From Paramacrobiotus metropolitanus (taxonomy: Eukaryota; Tardigrada; Eutardigrada; Parachela; Macrobiotidae), in the NCBI RefSeq assembly GCF_019649055.1, contig NW_026570430.1, positions 62,001 through 126,000 of the forward strand: 64,000 nucleotides of DNA, given 5' to 3'. This document shows positions 10,898 to 22,845 of the stretch, in pieces; the stretch's first letter is position 1; every line of letters starts with the position of its first letter. Below the pieces are notes generated by a model. The model saw only the letters and a program-made list of their open reading frames with translations, ran no database searches and was not told the origin of the DNA. A program made the translations under genes and the position numbers.

Positions 10898-13625
10898 ATG
10901 TTATGCGTGTGTTTGGATTGTTCGTCAAATTTCCAGTTTTTTGCGTTTCCACTTTCTGCAACCCTGTTCTCTTGTTCGTCCACTCTTATCTTACGGGATT
11001 GTTTCCACATGTTTATTCTGCGTTGTGTGCTGCGAAGAATCATGATGGCTGCGTCAGAACCTGTGAATTTCTCCATGAAATCAGCTGACGCGCCAGTGCT
11101 GTGCTTTCCGCGATTAGCATGCGTCTTCCCGTCCGAACGTAGCATGGCTTCTTCACCTGCAGACAGTGTTGGGCTGGATGAACGAATTAATGAAGATACA
11201 GCTGCGGAAGGTACGAATAATGATGCCTTACAAAACAGGTTTTAAAGTGAAGCGCACAGTTGGGAATTCGGCTTACTACATTATAATAATTATTGATATC
11301 AGGTGGTACTGTAAGGGTGGGTCTCAGATTCGAAGCGAATCTAGTTGCGATACCGCAACTCCACCTCGCGAGGTGGCTTCGCGTACCGTATCTGTAGGCG
11401 TGGCCACTGCATACAGCCACCTCGTGCGGTTGAGCAACCGTACCATAGCGAGATTCGCTTTGAATGTGAGACCCACCCTAAGTGTAAGCAGTATGCACTA
11501 TGCAGCAGGTTTTTGTACATACACTTTACTATCTTTACACGTTACAGTCGTTACTGTTTTCTGATCATAATACCTGAATTAATCAAGGAATTTACATACT
11601 ATTTTGCACCGTAAGTTGTGTTTTACTGTAAACCACGATTGGTGCAAATTGAAATAATTGTTAATGTTCAGTCAAAATAACCGCCAAATGGACATAATAC
11701 GTACCTGAATAATGTACTTACATAAGTAAATTTTTGTCGTTGTTTGAAGGTTCTGCACTGGTTATGAAGCGTAATGATACAGACGATGTGGGAGAATTTT
11801 TCGCAGTTGCAGGTACGATTCAATTATTTGTTTTATCATTGACGGTATGACCGTATGTACTCTGTACTTACAATCAATAAGAAGTATTTTGCTTTTATTT
11901 TATAGATATTTAACGGTATGTACCTAATAAGTAGAACTGTAGAACTAGAAGTATTGGTAGGAAATTACAATTAATAATCGCTCGAAAAGCGGTGAAACTC
12001 GGACTTGTATGGAGTCCGAAACGAAATATTGTGTAAATTTTTATGCGGCAACTTGTATCTATTTGTGTATTCTTTTTGAATTTCTAGAGCGAGCCTGTAG
12101 TGAGAAGTCCGAGGCGATAGTGTCTCTAAAAGAGCGCATCATTCAAAAGCGGTGCAGTACGGAATTAACCATCCTGCGGCAGCTGCACACGACGACTTCC
12201 GGTCGGCCGAAGAAGCCCAAACTGATGCCCAATTATTTCCTGGCGGTGCCCGTCAGCAGTCCGCAGATCCATGCAGCCGCGCAGAACGCACAGGAAGACA
12301 TTGTCAGCGGCAGTCCGCAACTGCAGCCGGCGCTGATTCCGCTGGCGACACTGCACGTCACGCTGATGGTGATGCGGCTGGAGAATGCCGAGGATGTCGC
12401 CAGGTACGTCGGTGGTTCACACAGTGAATGGCGTCTCCGAGTCCGAGTGCGGTTTAGTCAACCATTATTCATAAAATTACTCTGATACTGCTCGCCATAA
12501 CCGATATTAAAAATTTTGAAATGGCGGAAAACGATATTAACAATAAGAACAGTTTAAGCCGCTGCACGGGGATGAATGGTGTTAATTTTTGGTTTTTTGC
12601 GTTAAAAATGTATCGCAGAATTAGTCTCTTAGCTGCACCGTACATAATACGGATACTTTTGATGCATTTATTTTCGAATGCGTTAACGCTCAGCGAAATA
12701 CGTCATCTGATTTTATACCAACGGAAATAACACTATAGTAATTTTACAGGTACTGTAAAATGCATGTTATTTTGATAACTTTTACTGCATCTTAATGATC
12801 TTATAATCACCGTGGTTAACTGCTTTTAAAATTGGTTTTTTTTGTCATCTTGCATGCACACTTTGTCCGTTTGTCGGTATCGATAAAAAAAAATAATAAT
12901 TTTGGGTTTTCTCACACTGGAACAGCAGTACTGATGGTTTATTCATTGAATGCAGCCATTTGCCGAGTAAGCGTAACCATTGTCACTGTGCAAGGCGCGA
13001 AGCAGTGCGATGCTGTGTTTTACGGTCGGAGGATAATGTTCGTAGAACGGTGGCTTTGTACGCGGGGCAAAATATCATTACCATCAAAGTCACTATAGTT
13101 TTACTTGTCTGTCTTGCTTAATCTGTTAATTTTGATAATTTTTTGGTTCCTCCCAGTGATGCTTTTTGCGTTTGCAGAGCCTCCGCCACTCTGGACGCCA
13201 GCCTCCCCCATCTGCGCGCGCTCTTCCCTTCCACAGCCACCCCGCTATCCCTGTCCTTCCGCGGACTGGACCACTTCCGCCACCAGATCCTCTTCATCAG
13301 CCCAGTGGACGATGACGCCCTGGCCCGTCTGCGCCTCCTAGCCGACACCCTGAACGAGCGCTTCGCCGCCGCCGGCCTGCCCTCCACCGACCCGCAGAAG
13401 GCCTTCACGCCGCATCTGACGCTGATGAAGTTGTCCCGCGCGCCGCAGCTGCGTCGCCACGGTGTCAAACATATCGAGCCGGCGGTGTATGCCGCCCACC
13501 GGGAGGCGGTGTTCGGGGGTGAGAAGGTGTCAAAGGTGCAGTTGCTGGCCATGACCCTGCCGAAGGATAAGGCGACGGGGTATTATTACTGCGCCAAAGA
13601 GATCAGTTTGTTCGATGAGGAATGA
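10898..13625 (+). CDS. AKAP7: AKAP7-like 2H phosphoesterase
   Basis: Four exons joined in matching phase: up to 11210, 11750-11812, 12088-12403 and 13178-13625. Starting at the ATG at 11042 the protein is 331 aa; an in-frame ATG at 10898 would add 48 aa, and the true start is uncertain. After a Lys-rich stretch (KKPKL) comes PNYFLAVPV, as in the AKAP7 central domain. The two 2H catalytic motifs are LHVTL (His about residue 167) and PHLTLMKLS (His about 262). Near the C terminus GYYYC matches the GYYHC of vertebrate AKAP7. 2H enzymes of this family cleave 2',5'-oligoadenylates or 2',3'-cyclic phosphates; AKAP7 is known to degrade 2-5A. The protein stops soon after the 2H domain, so the RII-binding helix that anchors protein kinase A in vertebrate AKAP7 appears to be missing. 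A MITE sits in intron 1. A different 2H gene follows 1 kb downstream on the same strand. Confidence 0.85.
11312..11481. mobile_element. PIF/Harbinger-like MITE in AKAP7 intron 1
   Basis: A ~164-bp element (11315-11478) with terminal inverted repeats starting GGGTGGGTCTCA and continuing imperfectly for about 30 bp. It is flanked on both sides by TAA. A 3-bp TWA target duplication and GG-starting repeats are typical of PIF/Harbinger MITEs. There is no transposase inside. Confidence 0.7.
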
Positions 13626-14653
13626 AGCGTACTTATTTGTTTGTCTCGTAATTCTTGACCGGTGATTTTTGCGGTATCGATGTTTCTCTACTCACAGTGA
13701 CAGGACAGTGTTGCACATATTTGTAAAAATTTTCAACGGTGTGATTGTTATTACTTGTACAGCGGTTGTCAATTTTATAGTGGAGATTTTCTGTTTTTAG
13801 TGTAAAGTACGATCTTGTTGTGCGGCGGAAAAAATTCTGGTAGATCGGTTGTGGAGTTTGTTGTTTCTCAGTGTGCAGTAAAGATCAGTGCAATGAAATC
13901 AGATCTGGTTATAAAACTCCCGAATTACTTGCTATTTAAAAAATGGCATTTGAAATATATTATCGGCATGTAGCGCTTGAATTCGGGGGATGACAGCTTT
14001 GAAAGTTTGTCAAAATACACTTCGCAATTTTCGATCCCGTTTACTTAACTTTCTGAATTAAAAAATTTTGGTTATGCTTATTAGTAACTCTAGAAAACCC
14101 AAGAAACTATAAAAACGTATAAGTAACACTACGTAATGTCGGTAATGATAACATGGGCGTAAAATGCGATACATATGTACTTCGTACTTCCGGCCGTGAA
14201 ACATTTTCGGTCGCCAACCAACCGCCCTGAGAAACGGATAAGTGACTCACGATTATATTCATCGCCTCTGTTGATTTCGATTTCGCTCTTGCAGTCCGAC
14301 TTTTGCAGTTTTGCTATTTGCACGGCTTTTTTTATTTTTTATTTTCAGCAGCTCCAGAAAATTCAGGAGTCTCTTCTCGTGAACTCAGGAACCCTGATAA
14401 TGTTCGGATGGTGTTGACGATACAGCCTCTGTGAGTCTCTGTCGACCTCTTATTCTCGTGAATTACTCGTTATTACCGTTGAAAATTGCAAATTCAGCAA
14501 TACAATGGTACGCACTCGCTTGGCAGCGTTTCTGCCTGTTTTAGCACGAAAATGCAGTTTGCAGTGCTGCTCTTCCTTGCACTGCATTTCCATCTTCCCC
14601 GTTCAGTTAACAATCGTTTTTTGGATTTTTCAGAAGACAGGATAAATTCCACA
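13626..14653. other. AKAP7-CNPase intergenic region and CNPase 5' UTR
   Basis: Homology to the second copy starts near 14155. A pyrimidine-rich splice acceptor (TTTTTCAG) lies about 25 bp before the CNPase start codon, so the CNPase mRNA probably has a spliced 5' UTR. An alternative upstream in-frame ATG series (from 14486) is not kept in the second copy and is probably not used. Confidence 0.5.
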
Positions 14654-17600
14654 ATGGACCGTACCACCCAGAATCCCCGCTGGTCGCGTCCCGCGTCTTC
14701 CTCCCGGGAACCCTCCTCCTCCGACTTCCCCTCGCTGCCTTCGCACACTGCGGCCGTCCCCGCCTTCCTCGGCCCCCACCATGCCATCTATCCACCCGAC
14801 CACCCTCCCGCCCACTACCCCGAGGTGCATAGCTACGCCCAGGCCGCGGCGCACCCCCCGGAGGCGCCCCCGGCCCCCCTCGCGCCCCTGCCTCCGCCGC
14901 CCCCGGATTTTCTGGATTTCCCCTTTTTAAAGGATCCCCGGACCGTGGAGTATCTGCAGCAGCGCGGCCCCCGCCTGATGATGATCCTGCGGGGATGTCC
15001 GGGCAGCGGGAAGTCTCTGATCACTGGCGAGGTGCAGCGGGTGCTGGGGGAAGGGGTTGCCGTGCGCGTGGCCTCGGCGGATGATTTCTGGCGGCGCAAT
15101 CCGGCGAGGGAGTACCGGTTTGAGCGGGAGCGGCTGCCGGAGGCGCATGAATGGTGCCGGATGGAGTGCGAGCGTTTTTGCAGTGTGGACCACGCGCAGC
15201 TGGTATGGTTTTATTTTTCTTCATTTAATTCGATCGCCGTGAATTTTGTTTCTAATTTTTTATAGTCAGTTTTATTATTTATTACCAGGAAATAGGGAAT
15301 ATATTTTTTTCTGCAATTACTGGATCACTGAATTTCTTACTGGTAATTTTTATTCAATTTGAAATTGGCATTTTTTAACGTTTGTGCTAACTGCAAGTTT
15401 GTTAGTTACTAGTAAATTATTTTTTGAATATTTTTGGTTTTCGTTTTATTTCACAAACCGCGCGTCACTGTCAGTATTTCACTACTGTAACTGGTACATT
15501 TTCTCGAGACTTTTCCTGCGCTGCATGACTTTTCCTGCGCTGCATCTTCTACGTGTTTTACCCAGTTATTCTTAGTGCTGTTTTTGAGATCGCTTTTTTA
15601 TTGCTTTTTTTTAAAATTTGTTATTTTAATCAGTGGATGAGTGGGTTTCAGTTATTTAATTTTGTGGATTTTGATGTGTGGATCAGTGGATTTTAAATAG
15701 TTTTGTAGATTTTCAGTTTGTGAATTTTACTGTTTATATTAAGTAGTCAGATAATTGTAAATCTTTTTACCAATATTGCGGCATGCTTTAGGTGATCGTG
15801 GACAACACCAACATTGAATTCCGCGAATTCCAGCCCTACCTCCGTCTGGCCCACCGTCACGGCTTCGCCACCCTCCTGGTGGAACCGCAGACCCCCTGGC
15901 GGTACGACGCCGGTGTCCTGTTGAAGAAGAACGTCCACGGCGTGGACCGGGAGACCATCGAACGCCGGTTGAAGCGCCTACAGGAACGCTTCGTCTTCCC
16001 CATGTACTACGGCTGGTTTCTGACGCCCAGCGACTCCCTGGAGCTGCTGGCGCTGGCCGTTAAGCTGGCCAACAGTATGCTGCGGGTGGAGGAAGTGCGG
16101 CGCTATGTCGAGGGGCAACGCGGGAGTTTATTCGCGCGACTGACGGCCACGCCCGAGGAGGAGCAGATGGAGTGGCCGTTGCGGCGAGATCTGTACCATG
16201 TCACGGCCTGCTACACGCAGTATGGAAAACGACCGGGTAACTTCAGTCATTTTTTAACTAAAAAAATTACGAATGCTTGGTTCCATATTTTCTTATTTTT
16301 CTGTTTATTTATTTAACTAAACCGTTGGTTAGTGCAGCTCTTATTGTACGGATTCGTGTTATTTTACGAGATAATTATTCGTTGGTAATGATAAATAATT
16401 AGAGTCGTCTAAATAAATTGCCGCAGATACAAGTACTTCGAAAAAAAGTTTTCAGCAACAAAATAAATAAACAGTTGAGCTAGAGAAATATCGCCGCTTT
16501 AATTTATGATTTAACGTGGTTTCGCAAATCCCGAGTACTGATCTAGTCTTGTGAAATCCGAAATAACGAATATGCCGCTGTACTACAGTGCTTCACGAAA
16601 GCGTGCGATTAAGCTGCGAAATTACGCATACGAAGCATACTTGCAAAATGATTTATCGTGGAGTCAGTGAAGAAATTTTCAATGTTTTCCTTACGTTGAA
16701 TTTTTTACTTCCGGTTGTATAATTTAATTTCGCTTTCTTATTTCGCGTTTACATGCTGGAAACGACGGGAACGTAAAAATTATAGTAATATTCCGGATAT
16801 AATGACAAATATGGGTATAAAATGCTCGTGAAATTCAATGCAAGTTCTGTTGGCGCTTATCCCTTGTCAGCGGTCGTGGCAGAAAGGAATTGTGATTTTT
16901 ACTGGAATTGTTTCGCTTTTTTTAGGTGTCCAGACCTACGCCACGAGCGACGCAGTACAGAAAGCGATGGGGAAAGTGTTCGAGCTGGAGATTGTCGGCT
17001 TGCTGATCACGCCGCAGACCGTGTCGTTCCGGGTGATTCTGGACGACGAGCAGCTGCCGTTGTGGAATCCGGAGGTGGACAACAAGTATGCGGGATTGCC
17101 GGTCGGGAGTCGCGCGCATATTACCGTGCAGACGGCCGACGGGGTGGGCGCGTATGTCGCCGGACGGGATATGATGCAGCTGGGTGAGTGCCAACGCAGA
17201 ATTTTTGAAGTGATTCCGGGCTTTTTAGTATTCGTACTTACGTCTTGATTTATCATATTTAGATTGTTTTTTCCTAATTTAATCGTAAGCATTGAACGCT
17301 GAAGCGACATTCTACAGTATTAATTGTTGAGAATGCTGAATGGTAGTACATACTGCACTTTTAAGTGCCTGGGAAGAGTTAATACTGAACAGGTGTTAAA
17401 AGGACGGCATTGATGATTTTCATCGATAAATTTTGAAATTCGTAGAACAGTGGCGATTTGATTCGTTTCCGATTTAATATTGCATACGCACTATACATAT
17501 ATCTATCGTTCTGTCTTTTGATTTGTACATTTTGCGGAAAATCGTAGTACGGTGTCCTACTTGACTTTATGTCCTACTTTTTTTAAGTTTTAACAGCCTG

Positions 17601-17880
17601 TTCGGCTGTTGCAGTGGAATTTGTGAATAACCAAACGTCCGAGACGATGTCTGACGTGGACGCCGGGTTGGTGGTGAATTATCCCGCCGATTTCTGGTAT
17701 CTCAACCTGAATCAGTCCGTTAAGATGCCGGCGCTGTTTGCGCCGTTCTACTGCCGCGATGAAGAGAGTCGCCGGTCGACCGCCACCCCGCCGTCGGCCG
17801 GGAAGGGCGACGGACGGACGCGACGACCCCCGGTAGAATCGTCGTCAGGCTCGTCGGAAGAACGGTCCGGTGGATGGTAA
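14654..17880 (+). CDS. CNP: CNPase-like 2',3'-cyclic-nucleotide 3'-phosphodiesterase, copy 1 (intact)
   Basis: Exons 14654-15202, 15792-16236, 16926-17183 and 17615-17880 join in phases 0, 1 and 1 to give 505 aa. Residues 1-95 are Pro/Ala/Ser-rich. A P-loop (GCPGSGKS, 114-121) opens the polynucleotide-kinase-like half, followed by VDNTN and the CNPase-like VEPQTPWRYD and YYGWFLTPSD. The catalytic half carries the two 2H motifs, HVT (His about 319) and HIT (His about 396), spaced as in vertebrate CNPase. The enzyme opens 2',3'-cyclic phosphates to 2'-phosphates. The C terminus is Ser/Arg-rich and ends SGGW, so the prenylation CaaX box of vertebrate CNPase is absent. The start is chosen because it follows a splice acceptor and is shared with copy 2. 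N4BP2-type P-loop proteins are related in the first half only; the second half fits CNPase. Confidence 0.85.
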
Positions 17881-18224
17881 ATACTGGATTATTTTTGGGA
17901 TCAGGAAAAGCAATGGATTTTTGCAGTATTTGGATTTTTTACTGGAAGAATTGTCGATGATTTTGTTGGGATAAAGCAGTGTGCCTTTTTGTATTGTGGA
18001 TTGATGCACAAATTTTTAGTGGATGCTGTAATAGTTTTGGCCTTTTATTTCCCGGTCGGTGTGACAGATTGATAAGTTGGTATACTTTTGTTGATTATTT
18101 TATACGTAATTAAGTACGCCGAACGGTGATTTTAAAAGTGATGAGAATTGATGAGAGATGTCTTAATTTAAGTGAAATTACTCAGCGCCTTTTTTGCATG
18201 CTCAGTTTCTACGACCAACTGCAT

Positions 18225-18230
18225 AATAAA
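18225..18230 (+). terminator. Polyadenylation signal, CNPase copy 1
   Basis: AATAAA about 345 bp after the stop. The same signal is kept in copy 2 at 40046-40051. Confidence 0.5.
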
Positions 18231-18915
18231 TTACGATGCAAGAGACGATGGTTTTTTTTAACCAACTAGCTGTGGTGCAGTTACTCAGTTAATCTGTACA
18301 GTTTAAAAATATTATATTAAATAATAAATAAATATTTAAACAAACAATAAATAATTTAAAAAAAATAATATTACCGTTTATTAAACTGGGTTTAATAACA
18401 GTTTCTAAAAATATTACTCGCAGGTTTTATTGTGTTTTGAAAGAAATAACAGTGTTTTTTTATTATTAAATACATGGAGATCCCTGATGCAGAGATTGGA
18501 GTAATGAAACTGCGTGATAATTATTTAATCAATTAAATTAATATTTCCCTTGATTTCATTTAGGTATCCCTTTCTGGAATGACAATTTTTGGGCGCCCAT
18601 GCTTTCACACACTTGAAAATGCCCACGTAGTGAATAGTGATAGTGTGGCCAACGGAAGAAAAACACCGCGTCACCGTCGCAATAAATTTTAATAAAATAA
18701 AATACCAGCTACCTCCAACAAGTACCATCCATTCAGTTCTCAGAAAATGATATGCCAAACTTTTCTCACTGACGCGACACACTAAGCTATCCAAAATTCA
18801 GACCAACGCGCTCCCGTAACCGCCTACCCATAAAACCCCCAACATTCTAAAACATTTTTCGCTGGAATAAATCGCTAAATATTCCACAGATTCCTGAATT
18901 AATGTTAACGGTGTA

Positions 18916-20161
18916 GCGGCATGATCGGAAGAAAGTTAAAATTAAAGTTATCAATGAGCAACTGACACCGCTCACAGGGTCAAATAAACACAGAAAAAAA
19001 CGCACATTAGTAATACTGTTCCAAATGCTTCGGCGACGATCATCTGCATGCTTTCTGTCAAGTTGTGCCTGGCGGGAATGTCAATGAGGCTGGATTAAAA
19101 CGAAGGAACTGCAAAACAGATTCAATGAAGAGCAGCAGCAACATCTGAAAATCGTAACTGCTGAATTATTATAGTGATAATACATATTACCATTTTCAAT
19201 AATATTATTACTTTAAATATTCGTTTAATCTTCGTTTATTGTTGTTTTTCATTTAATTTTTACTTTATTCAATCTTTTTTGCTACTCGTAGCTTTAGTAA
19301 ATAATTTTAGACGGCTAGAAGGTAAGCAAATGTCAAATATGTATACAAGATCAGAACTGCGTTATTCAGTATACTGTAATTAATCGCTATTCAGTATAAT
19401 TAAAAAGTAAAAAAATTATAAATAATTTATTTTTAATTATAATTACTTAAAATCAATTTTTTTATCCGGTTAAGTAGCTTTAGTAAATAATTTTAGACGG
19501 CTAGAAGGTAAGCAAATGTCAAATATGTATACAAGATCAGAACTGCGTTATTCAGTATAATTAATCGCTATTCACTGTATTCAGTATAATTAAAAAGTAA
19601 AAAAATTATAAATAATTTATTTTTAATTATAATTACTTAAAATCAATTTTTTTATCCGGTTAAGTAAGTAGAATGCAACATTTTCAGAGTACTAAAAATT
19701 TAGAGAAAAACTTAACCGATTGTTTTTTTGCTAAAAGTCTAAAATGAAACATTCCAGCCACCCTACGCGCCACCCTAAGCCACTGCACTACACCAAACCG
19801 AACGACCATCGCCCATTCACTCACAATATCTAGACAACCAAAGGAAAAAAATTCTGAAAAATAATTAAACCAAAAGGTAATTTTGTTGCACAACTGACTT
19901 CTTTTTTGTTGAATAAAAGTGCTTAAGCAGTAAAACAAAATTTTGTGTAGCAAACTTCAAAAACAATAAACGGAATTTTCAAAATTTGTTAGGTGCAAAC
20001 TTGAAACTGCCAAACTGGACGCACTGCTGCCGGTGACGGAAGTCGTTGTGACAGTGTGAGCCTAGTCCATGCGGTCTTTCAATAGTACATGAAAAGCGCC
20101 TTCACTATCAAAACCGTATTGCACATACCCTCGTACAAGTACTAACCTAGAACGAGAGAGG
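18916..20161. other. Spacer downstream of CNPase copy 1
   Basis: AT-rich DNA with no supportable gene; it holds the tandem duplication at 19291-19666. Confidence 0.5.
19291..19666. repeat. Tandem duplication, unit about 186 bp
   Basis: GCTTTAGTAAATAATTTTAG begins at 19291 and again at 19477, and the copies are nearly identical. The second contains a small extra internal repeat of TATTCAGTATAATTAA-type sequence. It is AT-rich and non-coding. Confidence 0.9.
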
Positions 20162-20468
20162 CTAGAAGCGGTCGCCAAAGTAAACGATCGAGATCATCAA
20201 GGCCCATAGTCCCACCAAAAGAACGGGAGTCATCTCATCCTCCTCATCCAATTCCTCCACCTTCTCCTCTTCCAATTTCTCCTCTTCCTTCTTCTCTTCC
20301 TTCTTCTCCTCTCCCAGGTTCTCCTCTTCCAGTTTCTCCTCTTCCTTCTTCCCTGTTCCTTCTTCCCTGTTCCTTCTTCTCCTCTTTCTTCTTCTCCTCT
20401 TCTTTCCCCTCCACCAGCGTCTCATCATCCCCACCCATCTTCGCCTCCAGAAGGATACCTCGCACAGC
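20162..20468 (-). CDS. Candidate last exon: Glu/Lys-rich segment and C-terminal membrane anchor
   Basis: A good splice acceptor (TTTTGCAG) precedes 20468. Read in phase 0 the exon starts AVRGILLEAK and runs into a Glu/Lys-rich stretch, but that frame then degrades to Gly/Arg/Glu repeats and stops at 20244. In the next frame the same polypurine tract continues as Glu/Lys-rich sequence, then EDEMTPVLLVGLWALMISIV, a hydrophobic helix suited to tail anchoring, and stops at 20162. Either an indel in the GA-rich tract (which includes a 14-bp direct repeat) broke the frame, or the C terminus differs from what I propose. See the two upstream exons at 22846 and 31816. Confidence 0.35.
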
Positions 20469-22005
20469 CTGCAAAATGCCATCGTCAGTGTGCTTCACGG
20501 GTAGCGATGCCAGAAAGAACTTATTACACGAGTAAAATATACTAGCATGTCGTCATTACGATTACTTCAACGCTTTTCGCATTCCGGACATTTTCATAAT
20601 ATGGATTCGCCTACCGGACAAACACGTTCTCTGAGCTATTCGACATGACAACTTGGTTACATGATAATTATTTTTCCATACAAGCTTGTACAAGAAATTA
20701 ATAAAAAATATAAAATTTTTAATGTATTGCGGAAGTGCCCTGATAAAAACGCGGATGTATACCGGTTGGCTGAATAACACGGCTGTACCCTTCATCGTTA
20801 ACAATGACACACAGTGTCCCACCAAGAAATTTTTAGTATCTGTATCTCAGCTCGCCAAGTAGAAAATTTCGTCTTATTTTTTTTCCGTTTGTAAAATTTC
20901 TATTTTAAAATTTTAAAATCGAAGATACACATTTCTATACCAATTTGAAAATATATTTATTTAAATTGTTTTAGATTTTAATTTAATTTTTAATTGCTTG
21001 ATCTCGAGAAAGACTTCTTTCAATCGGAAGAAAATTGGTGGCATGGTGCATGCGCTGGATGACCTATGCACTAAGCAGCCTTTCTGAATTTTCGAAAATA
21101 CTTCAATCTGTTTATTCATTTTTTAAAGTATTTCACTTACATACATTTTTTTTAAATTATTGTTGTTTGGTTCATGACAGGCTGGCAACAAAAAGTGCCG
21201 GTGAAACTTGCATTTTTAGCTAGGTGGTTAGTACTTCACATAGAGATTTGAACCAGGACAGCTTTCGAAGGGGTGGTAAGACAACTGTTTTCAAAAAAAT
21301 TACCCATTTCCAAGAGAATAAAATGTGGGGAGTATCAAAACTCAAAATAAACTAAAACTCGACAGCAGGTGCCACAGCGTGAGCGATCGGGAGTAACACA
21401 AGTAACGGGCCACACGGATGATTTATGGGTATTTTAATTAAGATAATGGCTACGTGCACGGGTGACCTTTTTGAGTCCGCACGGGTGCTGGCTGCTTACA
21501 TGGGAAGTCGCCACGGGCTTTCGCTGCGTGCAAGGAATATTTACATTTATGGTTAAAAACTCCTTCGGAACGCTTCCTACGGAAGCCTTACGCAGGCGCG
21601 TGGATTGATTAAGAATAAATGCGACAAAAGCCAAAATACTGCAGCCGTGCAAGAGAATTTGTTATTAGCGTAATGAAAATTTGAATTTCATTGATGCTAG
21701 TCAAATCGGAACAATGCGTTATCTGCGACTCTGCGTACGAGTTGTCCAAATTAATATAACGTGGAATTTCTAGAATTTGGGAATGTCTGAACAATTCTGA
21801 TGTACAGCAATACGTTTTCTTGACCTGCATTCCTTTTCATTTCATATTCTCCTGCTCAGCCTGGACACTGCATTCTTGTCCTGGGAAACGAGCAATTAAG
21901 TGTTCTAGTTCAATGATTTTTTTCTGAGCGCCGATACATAGAATGGAGAAAGAGGGGAGTCATCCACTGATACTGGTGTTGGAATACCGACAGTCTATAG
22001 TTCAG

Positions 22006-22042
22006 CTTTGCGATACATGTACACTGTACATGTATCGCAAAG
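22006..22042. repeat. Perfect 18-bp-arm palindrome
   Basis: CTTTGCGATACATGTACA is followed, after one base, by its exact reverse complement. It could extrude as a cruciform or fold as an RNA hairpin. Confidence 0.9.
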
Positions 22043-22060
22043 ATGCATCTACAGTGTACT

Positions 22061-22133
22061 CTGTCGGATTCCCATTCGAAGAGATGCTGCACCAGTACAT
22101 TGTACAGCATCTCTTCGAATGGGAATCCGACAG
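22061..22133. repeat. Perfect 29-bp-arm inverted repeat
   Basis: The arm at 22061-22089 (starting CTGTCGGATTCCC) is exactly complementary to 22105-22133, with a 15-nt loop that is itself partly palindromic. It lies 18 bp from the palindrome at 22006-22042. Together they look like a small foldback element or a microRNA-like hairpin. Confidence 0.9.
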
Positions 22134-22845
22134 AAAATCGGCAGCTGAACAGGCAGGATTGAGGCTAACCTTTAGTGTCCTTTACTTTCCATCTTTTCCC
22201 GTTAGAGGATAGACAGACGCAAAAGCTCAGAACAGAGAGAATCATCCTGACCTTTCAGTAACCTTTCAGTTACACGTTGGATCCTATACTAATATAATAT
22301 ATAGACAGACTACGTCTGCCAAATGTTATATTAGGCTTGCCCGTTTCAACCGTGCAGCGCCTGCGTAATATTAGTGAATTTCACTTTCCAAGTTATGATT
22401 TTTCAGCCTCGGTTGTAACATATTTTGTAGTATACCACAATCGAGGTACATAGTTACAGAATTTTTGTTTCCGGCTTCCGGTCAGGGTACTGTCAATCCT
22501 GCCACCGGCACAAGGGAACTGGGATAATGTTCATGACCTCACTGCGGCCATCAGATTACCTCGCATCATTTCCGGTTCGAATGTTACCGTTCCCTGTTCA
22601 AGCCCGTAAACAAATGCGGTGGCCATTGCAATGGCACTGTACCACCGTATTTACTTTTGATTCCGTTCCCTGACCACATCCACCCCTTTTGACCCTCATC
22701 TAATTCCCCTAAATGATCAATTAAACGCTGCGAAACCCCGTGTAAACACCCGTGTACGCATCATCGACCGTTATTTACACGTATACGCAATGTGGCCGAA
22801 ATACGAGAAAAATCGAAGTAGTGTTAAATGACGAACAAAACCCAC

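Larger units (their letters stand above)
14155..18915. repeat. Segment B, first copy of a segmental duplication
   Basis: It matches about 33120-40745 in the same orientation. It covers the CNPase 5' UTR, all four exons, parts of the introns, the 3' UTR and the DNA up to the end of MPC2 in the other copy. Exon 3 differs at only 4 of 258 positions and the 3' UTR is very similar, while introns show many indels and unalignable blocks. The homology ends around 18915, which corresponds to the last codons of MPC2 (40734-40745). Confidence 0.9.
20499..22845. other. Intron or spacer between the coiled-coil exon and the tail-anchor exon
   Basis: No ORF is convincing here. The region contains two perfect palindromes (22006-22042 and 22061-22133). 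The rest is AT-rich. Confidence 0.4.

Noticed and set aside
13118-13552. 144-codon minus-strand frame opposite AKAP7 exon 4
   Set aside because: Arg/Ser-rich shadow of the GC-rich AKAP7 exon, which has the catalytic motif and correct splice phase.
14486-14653. Upstream in-frame ATG and signal-peptide-like start (MQFAVLLFLALHF) for CNPase copy 1
   Set aside because: Not preserved in copy 2, and a good splice acceptor lies between it and the shared ATG, so this stretch is probably intron or 5' UTR.
14600-15200. N4BP2-like kinase as the identity of the gene at 14.6-17.9 kb
   Set aside because: The P-loop half fits both, but exons 2-4 add the two 2H motifs and the TPWR and YYGWFL signatures of CNPase.
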